A DNA stretch of 64,000 nucleotides. Origin: Leucocoprinus leucothites (Eukaryota; Basidiomycota; Agaricomycetes; Agaricales; Agaricaceae). The notes beneath the pieces were generated by a model that had not been told where the DNA came from, did not search any database, and worked only from the letters and a program-made list of their open reading frames with translations. Position 1 is the stretch's first letter. Each line of letters begins with the position of its first letter. Shown here piece after piece: positions 44,804-55,300 of the stretch. The stretch is taken from positions 1 to 64,000 of the forward strand of contig JAACJO010000035.1 of the NCBI GenBank assembly GCA_013368445.1. Direction: 5' to 3'. A program made the position numbers and the translations under genes.

Positions 44804-46844
44804 CTACTGGGGCCTCCTATTGTCCTCCTTGTGACAGCTAAGCCAGTCACAGTCAAACTGGTGGCACCAGAACAGGCACTTTTGATCATCAGCTGCATGG
44901 TCACCCTTGCAGTTGATACATGAGATATGGGGACAGGGCTCCCTGGCGGGTGTGGGCAGGATAGGGGGGTTTGCCTTTGGGCTCCCCTTACAGCACAATG
45001 ATGTGGAGCAATGATTCTCACTACAGTGAGGACCACCACACTGGGAACACCTGAGCACGCAGTTGTGGCAGGTGGGGGTAGAGTGACCAAAGCGCCAGCA
45101 GCGCTGGCACTGGGGAACACTGGGGTGAGCATGGGCAGGCTTGATGACAGCCTGCAGACTGTTGAAGTCGAGGTACTTGTTGAGGAGCTTCTTGGCGCCA
45201 GCTCCTGACTGAGAGCCCCATAGGTTGAACCAGACAGTGGGGGTGTCGGCCTTGGGGGAGTTGTGCATAATGCACACAGATGAAATGTCAGTGAAAGTGT
45301 CCTTGAATGGAGACAAACACATATGATCAGTGATCTGAACTGGCATAATATGGATGCCGTTCACGTGGAAGGGGACATCGAGGATCTTGAGATAAGACCT
45401 CAACCTGGGGCAGCGCATCTTCAACTTGAATGGGGTGGTGAAGATGGAGGGAATAGCAGACTCGACAACAGTGATGTCGGAGTCTGAGGGTATGGCAGAG
45501 GTATACAGCGCGACAGTGCTGTATGCCTTGGTGATATTCTCAATGTGCAAAGAAGACTTGGCATGTGAGAGGGCATCATTGAGAAGGTGCATGGCCTTTT
45601 TTTTTTTTTTTTTAAATCAATGAATTTATATAGAGGTGCTTGATCGCAGTCCGCTTTCAACTAAATATTACACACAGACAGTACACTACAGCAAGCTGGG
45701 GTACACGAAGCAGTCAAAGACCGCAAAGGTGCATGGCCTTGTGGTGGAGATAGGTAATCTTACTGGCATCTCCAGTGAAATCAAGGAACAATTGACAGTG
45801 GGTGGGCCTGGCAGTGGTCACGCACGGCTTCTTAGCAGAGCCAGCAGTGGCAGTGGTGGCCTGATGCATCACAGTGATGCAATCAGGATCAAGGGAGGGG
45901 TTTGCCTGTGCCAGCTTGATGAGCAACACAGATGGCGCTAAAGTGCCAGAACAAGCGGCTTCTGCAAACAAGCGCTGACAAGGTGCTGGAGCAGAAGTGG
46001 GGATGGGTGCCTTTGTGGGTGCTCGAGGGGGGCCACTAGTGCATGCCTTAGGGGGTGGTTGCCTGGGCGGTATGGGGGGATGGGCCGGGGCAGGCCGCAG
46101 TGCCTTGGGCATTTGCTTGGGCACCTTGGGGGAGCCCATGTCGATGTCACATGGTTCCACTTTGTCAGTGGATCCATGGGTTGCCTCATAGACGATGCAT
46201 GTGTCTTTAGGGGAGGCTTCTGGCTTATTGAACCAAGCAAAGCCCTGCATGAAGGAGCGAAAGGTGGTCCAGCCACAGCTGGCCCACTGTTCACCCATGG
46301 AAATGCATGCACTCCCATGCCCACTCATCTCAAATTCATAGATGGCACTAGCAAGGTAGCTAGCACATGCCTTGGCATAGTCCTTGTTGAGGAGGGAATC
46401 ATCAGGGAGCTCTCACATGAAGTGCAAGAACTTCTTGAGGCTGTTCAAAGCCCACTTGGCTGCGGCATTGTCTCCAGGCACAGTCCTGGTGGAGGACGAT
46501 GGGGTGGATGGCACAATTGGGGGAGGAGTGGGGACTGGGTAGTATGTGGTACCACCAGCGACAAGAGGGGCCTTGGGACCAAAGGTCACTGGAGGCTGAG
46601 TAGTAGGTGCCAGCGATGGAACATCAGTGGGCACCAAGGAGAGGGGTGAGGGCAACTGAACATCAGCCCTCATGGAGGCAATAGCAGCCTTGAAGTCTGC
46701 CATCATGTGGGTCAGCTGGGTGGAGGTGAAGGGCCTGGGGGCCTCTTCGATTGTATCAAGCTCGTCATCACCAGATGCGATATTGGAGTCGAGGTCCATG
46801 TTCGCGATTTTACGAGCGACAGCTTTAGATTTGCATCTACCCAT
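44804..46844 (-). pseudogene. L2-2 ORF1: zinc-knuckle protein
   Basis: Start MGRCKSKAVARKIANMDLDS. Conserved blocks: KWALNSLKKFLHFM, GEQWASCGWTTFRSFMQGFA, STDKVEPCDIDMGSPK, HCQLFLDFTGDASKITYLHH, then after a 129-bp L1 insertion MHLLNDALSHAKSSLHIENI, RSYLKILDVPFHV and NLWGSQSG. The knuckles are CQRCWRFGHSTPTC, CSQCGGPHCSENH and CPHISCINCKGDHAADDQKC. About 80% similar to L2-1 by eye. The downstream half from 45592 to 44804 is one intact frame; the upstream part has a stop near 46415. Confidence 0.85.
45597..45725 (-). mobile_element. 129-bp L1 3'-end insertion
   Basis: Severely 5'-truncated L1 tail with TSD AAGGTGCATGGCC (45584-45596 and 45726-45738) inside L2-2 ORF1. Confidence 0.92.
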
Positions 46845-49160
46845 ATTAGCTAGAGTAGAATTGGTGTATACTAGACGTCTAACTGCACACCAACTAAGAG
46901 ATGGTGGTGGTAAGAGGTCAAGGAGGGATGTCCTATCTGATGCTCATGATGCAGATGTTGGCATAGGGCAAGGATCTGCTCTTTTGCCTATACTCTTGGT
47001 GTTATACTTAGCGCCTCTCATGTTCTTGTTTGATCAGCATGCTCAACTACAATCCATTCCCTCTTCCCTTCTATCCTTTGTTGATGATTGGCTTTGTATA
47101 TCTCAAGCGAAAAACTATACTGACACAATTTCTTCCCTCAAATCAGCTTATTCCATCATTAACTCCATTTGTACCAACCTCGGATTAGTCATTGAACACA
47201 ATAAATCTGAAGTCTTCCATTTTTTCTGACCTCAAAATGACTCCAACCCCCCTCTCGACTTATCTGACATTGGTGGCCCCCTCCTTCATCCAAAACACTT
47301 CTGGTGATACCTAGGCTTCTACTTTGATTGTTGCCTTTCATTCCAAGAACACATTCGATACTACTTCACCAAAGCATTATCCACAGTGAAAGCTATGGGT
47401 ATGCTAGGTAATTCTACCCGAGGTCTTCTCCCTCTCCAGAAATGACTTCTTTATAGGTCATGTGTTGTCCCAGTAGCAATGTATGGCTTTCGATTATGGT
47501 ACTTTGAAGGTGCTCATAACAAGGCACTTCTCAAGTGCCTTTCTTCTATACAAAGGCATGCGGCTCTTTGGATCACAGGCACCTTCTGCACTTCTCCATC
47601 TGGTGGTACTGAAAGTATTGCTAGACTTATCCCTATCCATCTCCATCTCCGCAAACTAGCTATTCATTCTTCATACTGAGTTTCTACTTTACCCTCTAAT
47701 CATGCATTACATTCTCTTCTATCTGATTGTTTCTCTCTTAATTCTCCCCCTCATCCCCAATCACTTCGCCTTCTTACTCCGGCCATAAAAGCTAAAGTCA
47801 AAGGCCCTATTATTGATGTAGATAATTCTCTTTCTCATCTTTCTGATTCCTTTTCTCCCTTTGCTCCTGAATCCAAGCCTGGGTCTCATCTCATGGATGT
47901 TTTCTCTGATTCTATTCATTTTCATCCTTGTAATTGCTCGGACAAGCACAAAATGTATAAACATGTATCGTCTCTTGACTCAGTTTTCTCCTCTTCTTCT
48001 TCTGATCATAATTGTATTTCAGTTGTTACTGATGCCTCTGTTCCACTTGTAGGTTCCCTTCAGGTGGTTTCGGCAGCACACTTATATCACAGTGGACAAC
48101 AAGTGTCCCATGCAAAACAGGCAAGCAGCCGGGTGTCTTCTACTAACACTGAACTCTATTCCATTCGCATTGGTATTGCAAAGGCCATCTCCCTCCAATG
48201 CAATCACATCATACTTATCACCGACTGTCTTCCAGCAGCCAAGCTGGTGGTCAACCCCTCTATCCACTCAAGCCAGTCACACTCTATCCAAGACTGTTGA
48301 CTCCTATCAGACTGGCTTGTTGCAAAACCATCTCGGTCCATCAATTTCTGGGACATCCCATCCAAGTGGCATTAGAAGCCCCATCTCAAAGTCCACAATG
48401 ATGTCACTTCAACACATATCCACACCCCCCCCCATACAGGTGCCACCCTCGACTTCTTGTGATGCAAAGTCACCAATGACTGCCAGAAATCCTGGGAGTC
48501 TATATTCTGGAAGAAGAAGTACCACAGCAATGGTTTCCTTCTTTCAAAGAAAAATCACAAATTCCTCATCCCCACTTATGTCAAGGGTGGTACCTGGCTT
48601 CCTCTAGCTAATGAGTCACCATCATTATGTGCACACATGACTCATGCTGTTCTCAACCATGCTCCAATTGGAGCTTATTGTGAGAGGTTCTTCCCCCTCG
48701 AACCCAAATCCTGTCATTGTGGACATCGCCTGGAAACACAACATCATATTCTGTGCTATTGCCCTCTTTATCCCATCTGCACTCAATGGGTGCAATGTGC
48801 TTTCCCTCAATATGAGTTCCTTGTTGAGTTCTTGAAGAAGAATCTGGCCACCTTTGCCTTCACCAATCACGACACATGTCCACTGCCGCTTCTAGCTCCT
48901 GTGCCTGCCGAACCAAATGAAGGTGAACTATATTCTTTCATTTCATCTCTTCTCTTTTCCTTTGAGTCCGATCTCTGTTTATAACACCTTGTTTCATAGT
49001 CTCTCTTGAGTCTTCTCTATTTCACTGGACTAATCATATATAGTCTTTGTCTTAAGTGGTCTTTGACTGCTTCATGTACCCCGGCTTGCCATAGCGTACC
49101 GTCTGTTTGTACTATCTAGTTGAAAGCGGACTGTGATCGAGCACTGCTATATAAATTCAT

Positions 49161-49198
<38 letters not shown>

Positions 49199-49575
49199 TC
49201 AAGGAGGGATGAGTCTCTATCTTGTTTTTTTTTTTTTTTTAAAAAAAAATCAGTGGACCCTGAAGGGATCCAAATTTATAACGCGGTGCATGATAGCAGT
49301 CCATGCCCAACTACTACGATATGCAGAAAGTACCACTACCAACTACACATCTACATAGCTAGGTATAAATACGAGTCCAAAGTCCGCTTAGTACAAATAA
49401 CATCTTTACGCAGTGATACATAGTTTGAAATGAAAGCATACTACAATACAAGTTGGGCTGTTCTGATCTACCAGCAGATGGAAATGCACAGCATGGATCT
49501 CCAGGGCCCACCATGCACAGTGCAGGGGCAGACAATGCGACCTGTAGGGAAGAGAACCCTACAGATGCAACCGAG

Positions 49576-50011
49576 TGTTATGAGCCATTCCTCAAGAACA
49601 GCTGATGGTTCAAACTTGGTATTATTTTCATGAACTCTTATCCACTTTAGCATATTGGTTACATCAGTTTTTATTGGTCTTTCACCTTCGGACTTATTCT
49701 GACATCTTCCATTTTATTAATTCATACCACCTTGTCGAAATTTTCTGACAACTGTTTAATAGTAAATTTTATATCTTCTAGCCTTGTAAAATTTGTGGAC
49801 TCCACTTTGATTATTTCTCTGTTTACTACTTTGCTTGTTTTCCTTATCTGATCCTATATTCCGCATCATATATAAGTAGCACAACTTTGTACTTGGATTT
49901 CTCAGTCTGATAATCAACTTAGCGATACATTACTTTCCTCTGCTCTCTGTTTGTCCTCTGTTCTCTTATCTTGTCTGAAATCCAGGTCAAGTGTCAGTAG
50001 TTGGCACAACA
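49576..50011 (+). mobile_element. LTR of an unidentified retrotransposon, with leader piece to 50735
   Basis: 436 bp starting TGTTATGAGCC and ending GGCACAACA. A TATA-like CATATATAAG near 49868 gives plus orientation. Leader-like sequence (50012-50024 and 50646-50735, split by an L1 tail) follows. No second LTR or TSD found, so the element is truncated. No ORF. Confidence 0.55.
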
Positions 50012-50024
50012 CATAAGTTGAGGC

Positions 50025-50633
50025 AGGGGCACCTGGCTTCCCTTAACTAATGAGTCGCCATCACTATGTGTATGCATGACTCATGCCATCCTCAATCATG
50101 CTCCTATTGGAGCTTATCGTGAGAGATTCTTCCCCCTCGAGCCCAAATCCTGTTGTTGTGGCCATCTTATAGAAACACAACATCATATCCTGTGTTACTG
50201 CCCCCTCTATCCCTTCCGCACTCAATGGGTACAATGCGCTTTCCCTCAGTACGAATTCCTCATCGAGTTTTTGAAAAAGAACCCAACTGCTTTTGCCTTC
50301 ACCAATCATGACACGCGTCCACCACTGCCTCAAGCTCCTGTGCCCGCTGAACCAAATGAAGGTGAACTATATTCTTTCATCTCATCTCATCTCTTTTCCT
50401 TTGAGTCCAATCTCTGTGTATAACACCTTGCTCTATAGTCTCTCTCGAGTCTCTTCTATTTCACTGGACTAATCATATATAGTCTTTGTCTTAAGCGGTC
50501 TTCGACCGCTTCATGTACCCCAGCTTGCTGTAGTGTACCGTCTGTCTGTAAATATTTAGTTGAAAAGCGGACTGCGATTGAGCACCGCTATATAAATTCT
50601 TTGATTTAAAAATAAATAAATAAATAAAAACAT
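50025..50633 (+). mobile_element. L1 3'-end fragment
   Basis: Carries the ORF2 C terminus (CCCGHLIETQHHILCYCPLY...LYSFISS) and the L1 3' tail. Flanked by ATAAGTTGAGGC (50013-50024 and 50634-50645). Confidence 0.9.
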
Positions 50634-50737
50634 ATAAGTTGAGGCCACAACCCACTCCCACATCCAACAACTGGCTCCTGCCTTCCCTCTGTTATACCTC
50701 TGTTCACCTGGTTTTAGACATCGGCTCCCCACCCATA

Positions 50738-52329
50738 GCCTTGTGGTGGAGATAGGTGACTTCCTTGGTGCTGCTGGTGAAGTCAAGGAAGAGTTGGCAG
50801 CGGGTAGGGCCCCATGGTTGTCATGTATGGCTTCTGGATGGCAGGGGTGGTGGCTTGGGTGGCTTGGTGCATCACAGCAACATGCTCAGGCTTGAGGGTG
50901 GGGTAGGACTGCACCAACTTGATCAGTGATGCAGCTGCAGTAGGAGTGCAGGCTGCCTCAGTGAAGGACTTCTTGGCCAAGGTGGGAGGAGAAGGTGCCT
51001 TGGTGGGCACTCACTGGGCCAGGCCATTGGGCCACAACCGGGCTTGAGGAGGGCCACTAGCATGTGCTTTAGGGGGCACTTGCTTGGGCGGTAGGGTGGG
51101 ATGGGCCAGGGCAGGCCGATGATCCAGAGGGGGTATGGTGGGTGCCTTGGGGGAATCCATATCGATGTCACATGGACCTGCTGAGTCAGCAGATCCATGG
51201 GTTGCCTCATGGATGATGCATGTTGCTTTAGGGCCAGCCTCAGGCAGGCTACACTTGTACCTGAGGTCATACATTACATTCCCAAAATTGGTCAGCCCAT
51301 GGACAATGAGTGAATGCAAGGAGAGGGGGGTGCCATTGAGCTCCAGCTCATCAACAACAATAAAGGCCACCTTAGCAAGGCATGTGATGGCAGCAGAGGT
51401 ATCCTCCTCTGGGATGGAGGAGTGAGAATCGGCGCACTTCTCTAACCAGGAGAGGAAGCGGCGTAGTCCAGCAAGGCCTTTCTGGCACGATATCATATCT
51501 TGTGCTATTGCCCCCTATATCCCTTCCGCACTCAATGGGTACAATGCACTTTCCCTCAGTACAAGTTCCTTGTCGAGTTCTTGAAAAAGAACCTAGCTGC
51601 TTTTGCCTTCACCAATCATGATGCGCGTCCACCGCCGCCTCAAGCTCCTGTGCCCGCCGAACCAAATGAAGGTGAACTATACTCTTTCATTTCATCTCTT
51701 CTCTTTTCCTTTGAGTCCAATCTCTGTGTATGACACCTTGTTCAATAGTCTCTTTCGAGTCTTTCTTATGTTGCTGGACTAATCATGTATAGTCTCTGTC
51801 TTAAGCGGTCTTTGACCGCTTCGTGTACCCCAGCTTGCTGTAGCGTACCGTCTGCCTGTAATATTTAGTTGAAAGCGGACTGCGATCGAGCACTGCTATA
51901 TAAATTCATTGATTTTTTTTTAAAAATAAAAAATAAAAATAAAAAGGCCTTTCTGGGCTGGGGTCTCCTTCTTTCCCTTGGAGGTCGACAGGGGGGCAGA
52001 CAGGGCAGAGGGTTGCTCCACAGGATAGAACATGGTTCCACCAGCCATGAAGGGCTTGAGGGGAGCCTCAGGGACAGAAGTCACCAGAGGTTGAGTAGTG
52101 GGCATCTAGGATAGAACATTACCAGACATTGGGGGAGGGGGCCAGGAGACTGAAAGTCATCCCAGGGAGGACCAAGGAACCTGCACACATTGCAGGGATC
52201 ATTGTATGGGTTGAGGTGGTCATTGTCAGCCATCTTGGTGATGTTGAGCTCATTGTCAGATAGGGTGGCAGACTTGGTTTCAAGTGATGCGAACTGATTC
52301 ACGGTGTTTCTAGACTTATATCTACCCAT
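50738..52329 (-). pseudogene. L3-2 ORF1 remnant
   Basis: ATG at 52329 (MGRYKSRNTVNQFASLETKS), DNELNITKMADNDHLNPYND, then an L1 tail (51486-51943), GLAGLRRFLSWLEKCADSHS, HGSADSAGPCDIDMDSPK and a truncated end near 50738. The middle differs enough from the left L3 that it may be a subfamily. The zinc-knuckle end is lost. Confidence 0.75.
51486..51943 (+). mobile_element. L1 3'-end fragment
   Basis: 458 bp with TSD AAGGCCTTTCTGG (51473-51485 and 51944-51956), inserted in L3-2 ORF1. Encodes only the last ORF2 residues. Confidence 0.93.
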
Positions 52330-52412
52330 GTTACAGTACATAGACAACGTATAAGTGCCTCAAAGCAACAACCAACTTTTGATGGTGGTGGTAAGAGGAC
52401 AAGGAAGGGATG

Positions 52413-52539
52413 AGTCTCTATCTTGTTAACTCAGTCATTTACAGTTGTCTGCAGATTCCTGTGTGAGTTGTGAGCTTCCTGGGTGATTTCTCTGGTTTCT
52501 AGGACCTCCTACATGTCCCCTGTACATCACCTTCTAATA
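52413..52539 (+). mobile_element. Copia-like LTR fragment (3' part)
   Basis: Matches the distal part of the Copia-1 LTR read in the opposite direction (TCAGTCATTTACAGTTGTC ... GGTTTCTAGGACCTCC ... CACCTTCTAATA). The proximal part is missing. It separates L3-2 from the 5' half of L3-alpha. Confidence 0.75.
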
Positions 52540-53462
52540 CTGGGCAAGCTTGATAAGCACTGCTGCAGACGCCAGAGTGCAGGCAACCTCAGCAAATGAC
52601 TTCTGAGCCACTGAGGAAGGGATGGGCACTTACTGGGCTTGGCCATCAGACCTAACCTTAGGAGCAGGGAGCACTTGGGTAGGTGCTTTGCCACTAGCAT
52701 GGGCCTTTGCAGGCACCGGCTTGGGTGGTAGGGAGGGACAGGCTGTGGTGCCTTGGGTGTTTGCTTGGGTGCCTTAGGGGAGCCCATGTCAATGTCATGT
52801 GGTTCCACTTTGTCAGCAGATCCATGGGTTGCCTCATTGATGATATGTTTACAATCAGGGTCGGCCTCCAGAGCTCTGGTGGCACAATCCTGAATGAAAT
52901 CCACAAATGTGGCCCATCCCTGGGCTTGCATATGCTCACTGTCAAGGGCCATGTCATCTTGGCCTCAGTTAAAAACTTCCACAACAAGCCCAACAAGGGT
53001 TGGGACAAGTACAGTGGTGGTGGCCTCAGGTAGGGGGCCTGGGGGAGCTGACCCAGCAAAGTGGGTGAAGAAACAGAGCCCAGCAAGAGCCCAAGTCTCA
53101 ACAGACTCCTCAGTTGACCTGGAGGAGACAGCAGATGGCAGTGCTGGAGGAGGGGGATTCTTCACAGGGTAAAATGTCTGTCCACCAGTAGTAAAGGGCT
53201 TTGGGGATGGTGACGGAACGTCAGCCATGAGGGAAGCTACACACTGCTATGCAACATCAGCAGCAGGCAGGGAGGAGGGACCGGGTGACAAGACATCAGC
53301 CCAGGGAGAACCAAAGAACCCATGAATATTGTGGGGGTCATTGTAGGGGTCAAGATATTCATCCTTGGACATCTCAGCAATGTTGAGCTTGTTAGTAGAG
53401 GCTTCAGCGGACTCAGTTGTCTGGTAGGGAGGCTTGTTAGACTTAGATTTACATCTGCCCAT
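52540..53462 (-). pseudogene. L3-alpha ORF1, 5' half
   Basis: ATG at 53462 (MGRCKSKSNKPPYQT), TNKLNIAEMSKDEYLDPYND, PSPKPFTTGGQTFYPVKN, WATFVDFIQDCATRALEAD and HGSADKVEPHDIDMGSPK; it ends at the LTR piece. Stops near 53250 and 52965. Confidence 0.8.
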
Positions 53463-53548
53463 GTAGCTACAAGTAGATGCAGTAGTATTAAACTCTAGTC
53501 ACGACACACCAATTAAGAGATGGTGGTAGTAAGAGGTCAAGAAGGGGG

Positions 53549-53622
53549 TCCCTCTCCTATTCCTCATGCCTTCTCTTTCCCTTCTCTCACTTCCACCAAC
53601 TATTTCTCATAGTCTGGTAAGA
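53549..53622 (+). other. Copia-2 leader, right part
   Basis: Starts with the L3-alpha TSD and continues the pyrimidine-rich stretch broken at 31269. It is cut at about 53623 by an L2 tail. Confidence 0.35.
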
Positions 53623-53775
53623 TTTTTATTTTTATTTATTTATTTATTTTATTTTATAATCAATGATTTATTACACAGTGCCTGGTTGCAGTCCACGCTT
53701 GCCAACATAATACAGGGCCTAAGTACCACTACCCAAGCCAAACACTATAGAGACAAGAATAGATAAAGTCCTGTC
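53623..53775 (-). mobile_element. L2 3'-tail fragment
   Basis: A/T-rich tail then AATCAATGATTTATTACAC, as in L2-2 at 38300. Cut by L3-4 at GTCCTGTC. Confidence 0.85.
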
Positions 53776-54663
53776 TTTTTTTTTTTAATCAGTAGACCCC
53801 AAAGGGGTCCAAATTTATAATGCAGTGCGCAATAGCAGTCCATGCCCAACTACTATGATATGCAGAAAGTACCACTACCAACTACACATTTACATAGCTA
53901 GGTATAAATATGAGTCCAAAGTCCACCTAGTACAAACAACATCTTCATGCAGTGGTATATAGTTCGAAATGAAAGCATACTACAATACAAGTCGGGCTAT
54001 CCTGATTCACCAGCAGATGGAAGTTGCATGGCATGGATCTCCAGAGCCTACCACACACAGTGCGGGGGCAGACAATGTGACCTGCAGGGAAGAGAACCCT
54101 ACAGATATGACTGAGCAGCATTGCAATGATGGTATTCAAGCCAAAGTCGGTCAAACCAGTATCGCCAGAATGGGCACTTGCAATCATTAGCTGCATGCGA
54201 CTTGGTGTAGTTGATGCACTTGATGTGGGGACAGAGATCCCTGGCAGCGGTGGGTGGAATAGGGGGATTTGCCTTCAGACTCCCCTTACAACAGCTTGAG
54301 TGGGAGCAGTGGTTCTCAGTATGATGAGGACCACCACAAGCAGTGCATCGCAATGCATGGATGTGGCATGATGGGGTAGAATGCTCCCAGCGCCAGCAAC
54401 ACTGACACTGTGGACTGTCTGGGTGAGCATGTGCGGCCCGGATGATAGACTGAACACCCTTGAAGTGGAGGTACTTGCCCAGGAGCTTCTTGGCACTTGC
54501 TCCTGATTGAGAGTCCCAGAGGTCAAACCAGATGGTGGTAGTGTTGGCTCTGGAGGAGTTGCACATAATACACATGGAGGAAACATTTGCGAAAATGTCC
54601 TTGAAGGTGGACAATTGCATGCAGTCAGTCATATGATTTGGCGTAATGCAGACACCATTCATG
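53776..54663 (-). mobile_element. L3-4: 5'-truncated L3
   Basis: T-run and L3 3' tail, then the ORF1 C-terminal part (54099-54662): FDLWDSQSGASAKKLLGKYL, CQCCWRWEHSTPSC, CTACGGPHHTENH and CPHIKCINYTKSHAANDCKC, where a knuckle Cys is replaced by Tyr (NYT). No TSD seen at the right end, which abuts an L1 piece. Confidence 0.85.
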
Positions 54664-54936
54664 AATCTACATTCTGGAAGAAGAAGTACTGCAGCAATGG
54701 TTTCCTTCTCTCAAAAAAGAACTGCAAGTTCCTCATCCCCACTTATGTCAAAGGGGGCACCTGGCTTCCTCTAGCTAACGAGTCGCCATCATTATGTGCA
54801 CACTTGACTCATGCTGTTCTCAACCATGCTCCTATTGGAGCTTATTGCAAGAGGTTCTTCCCCCTTGAGCCCAAATCCTGTCACTGTGGCCATCACCTAG
54901 AAACATGACATCATATTCTATGCTATTGCCCCCTCT
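54664..54936 (+). mobile_element. L1 internal fragment
   Basis: L1 sequence before and including the ORF2 C-terminal Cys/His region, cut by the Copia-1 LTR at 54937. Confidence 0.85.
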
Positions 54937-55238
54937 TGTTATAAGGTGATGCACAGGGGATGTGTGGGAGGTCCTAGAAACCAGAGAAATCACCCAGGGA
55001 GCTCACAACTCACATAGGAATCTGTGGACAACTGTAAATGACTGTATTAACAAGATAGAGACTTGTACTCACCTGTGGACAACTGTAAATGACTGAGAGC
55101 CAAGAAAGTGTCCACAGGAGAGTTGAACATCCAGTCAGGTGATCTACAACTGACTAAGCAACCTCTGCATTAACTCTAACTTCACACATCAACAAATCAA
55201 TCACAAATACTTGTAGACTGTCCAGAGCACATCTGACA
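54937..55238 (-). repeat. Copia-1 3' LTR
   Basis: 302 bp. Contains CTGTGGACAACTGTAAATG twice, about 62 bp apart, the same duplicated block as in the Copia-2 LTR. Confidence 0.9.
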
Positions 55239-55300
55239 CACCCCCTTGATCTGACAAGTCCACAAGTTGTTGGAAACACCAAAATCGACACCTATACTCT

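Larger units (their letters stand above)
38280..46930 (-). mobile_element. L2-2: full-length ORF1-only element hosting Ngaro
   Basis: TSD TCCTGTCTGATGCTC / TCCTATCTGATGCTC (38265-38279 and 46931-46945; one transition) within L1-C RT. The A tail is the T-run at 38280. The 5' end is CATCCCTCCTTGACCTC at 46930. Without Ngaro and the 45597-45725 insertion about 2290 bp remain, the same as L2-1. The 3' UTR is 38280-38499 and 44718-44803. Confidence 0.9.
36382..48984 (+). pseudogene. L1-C ORF2: endonuclease / RT / RNase H (split by L2-2)
   Basis: Pieces are 36382-38279 and 46946-48984. Endonuclease: CIYLQNVGRSYALV, DILFLQEPL, NILYMGGDFNCHPPEWDPS, DLIFCANTS, LPSDHTPLIIDLP. RT: SWKHLKSIVAYNDCLKN, PIVLLNTLGKLIEKMIA, FDIA, then after the insert DADVGIGQGSALLPI and FVDDWLCIS, where Trp replaces Gly after the catalytic Asp pair (47070-47095). 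RNase H: VVTDASVPLVGSLQVV at about 48020. C terminus: CHCGHRLETQHHILCYCPLY then DLCL. Many TGA and a few other stops. It is inactive. Confidence 0.85.
33580..49193 (+). mobile_element. L1-C: full-length L1 split by L2-2
   Basis: Pieces 33580-38279 and 46946-49193 total about 6948 bp. The 5' end is CAGGATCCTCCTTTCCC and the 3' end a run of about 30 A. The 12-bp TSD is AGAGGTCAAGGA (33568-33579 and 49194-49205), inside an L3 5' end. The gap is filled exactly by L2-2 with its own TSD, so this is one element, not two. Confidence 0.9.
49225..52412 (-). mobile_element. L3-2: rearranged L3 copy
   Basis: TSD AGTCTCTATCTTG (49212-49224 and 52413-52425), the target being Copia-like LTR sequence. T-run and L3 3' tail at 49225. 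Contains an LTR piece (49576-50011) and two L1 tails. L3 sequence is continuous to 49575, but after the LTR and leader it resumes upstream in ORF1 near 50736, so about 0.8 kb of the zinc-knuckle region is missing. Confidence 0.8.
31270..53548 (-). mobile_element. L3-alpha: ORF1-only LINE-like element hosting the central nest
   Basis: The left end is a T-run (the A tail on minus) preceded by TCCCTCTCCTAT (31257-31268). The right end is an L3 5' end (...GGTGGTAGTAAGAGGTCAAG) followed by the same 12 bases (53549-53560), read as one TSD. Between them lie an L3 3' half and 5' half (31270-33579), the end of that 5' half (49206-49211), a second L3 (49225-52412), a Copia-like LTR piece (52413-52539) and the true 5' half (52540-53548). 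The left L3 body is therefore probably a recombinant of two copies. The shared flank is pyrimidine-rich, hence the moderate confidence. Confidence 0.55.

Noticed and set aside
46946..49193. A separate 5'-truncated L1 insertion
   Set aside because: Its start continues exactly where L1-C stops at 38279, with the L2-2 TSD on each side, so it is the same element.
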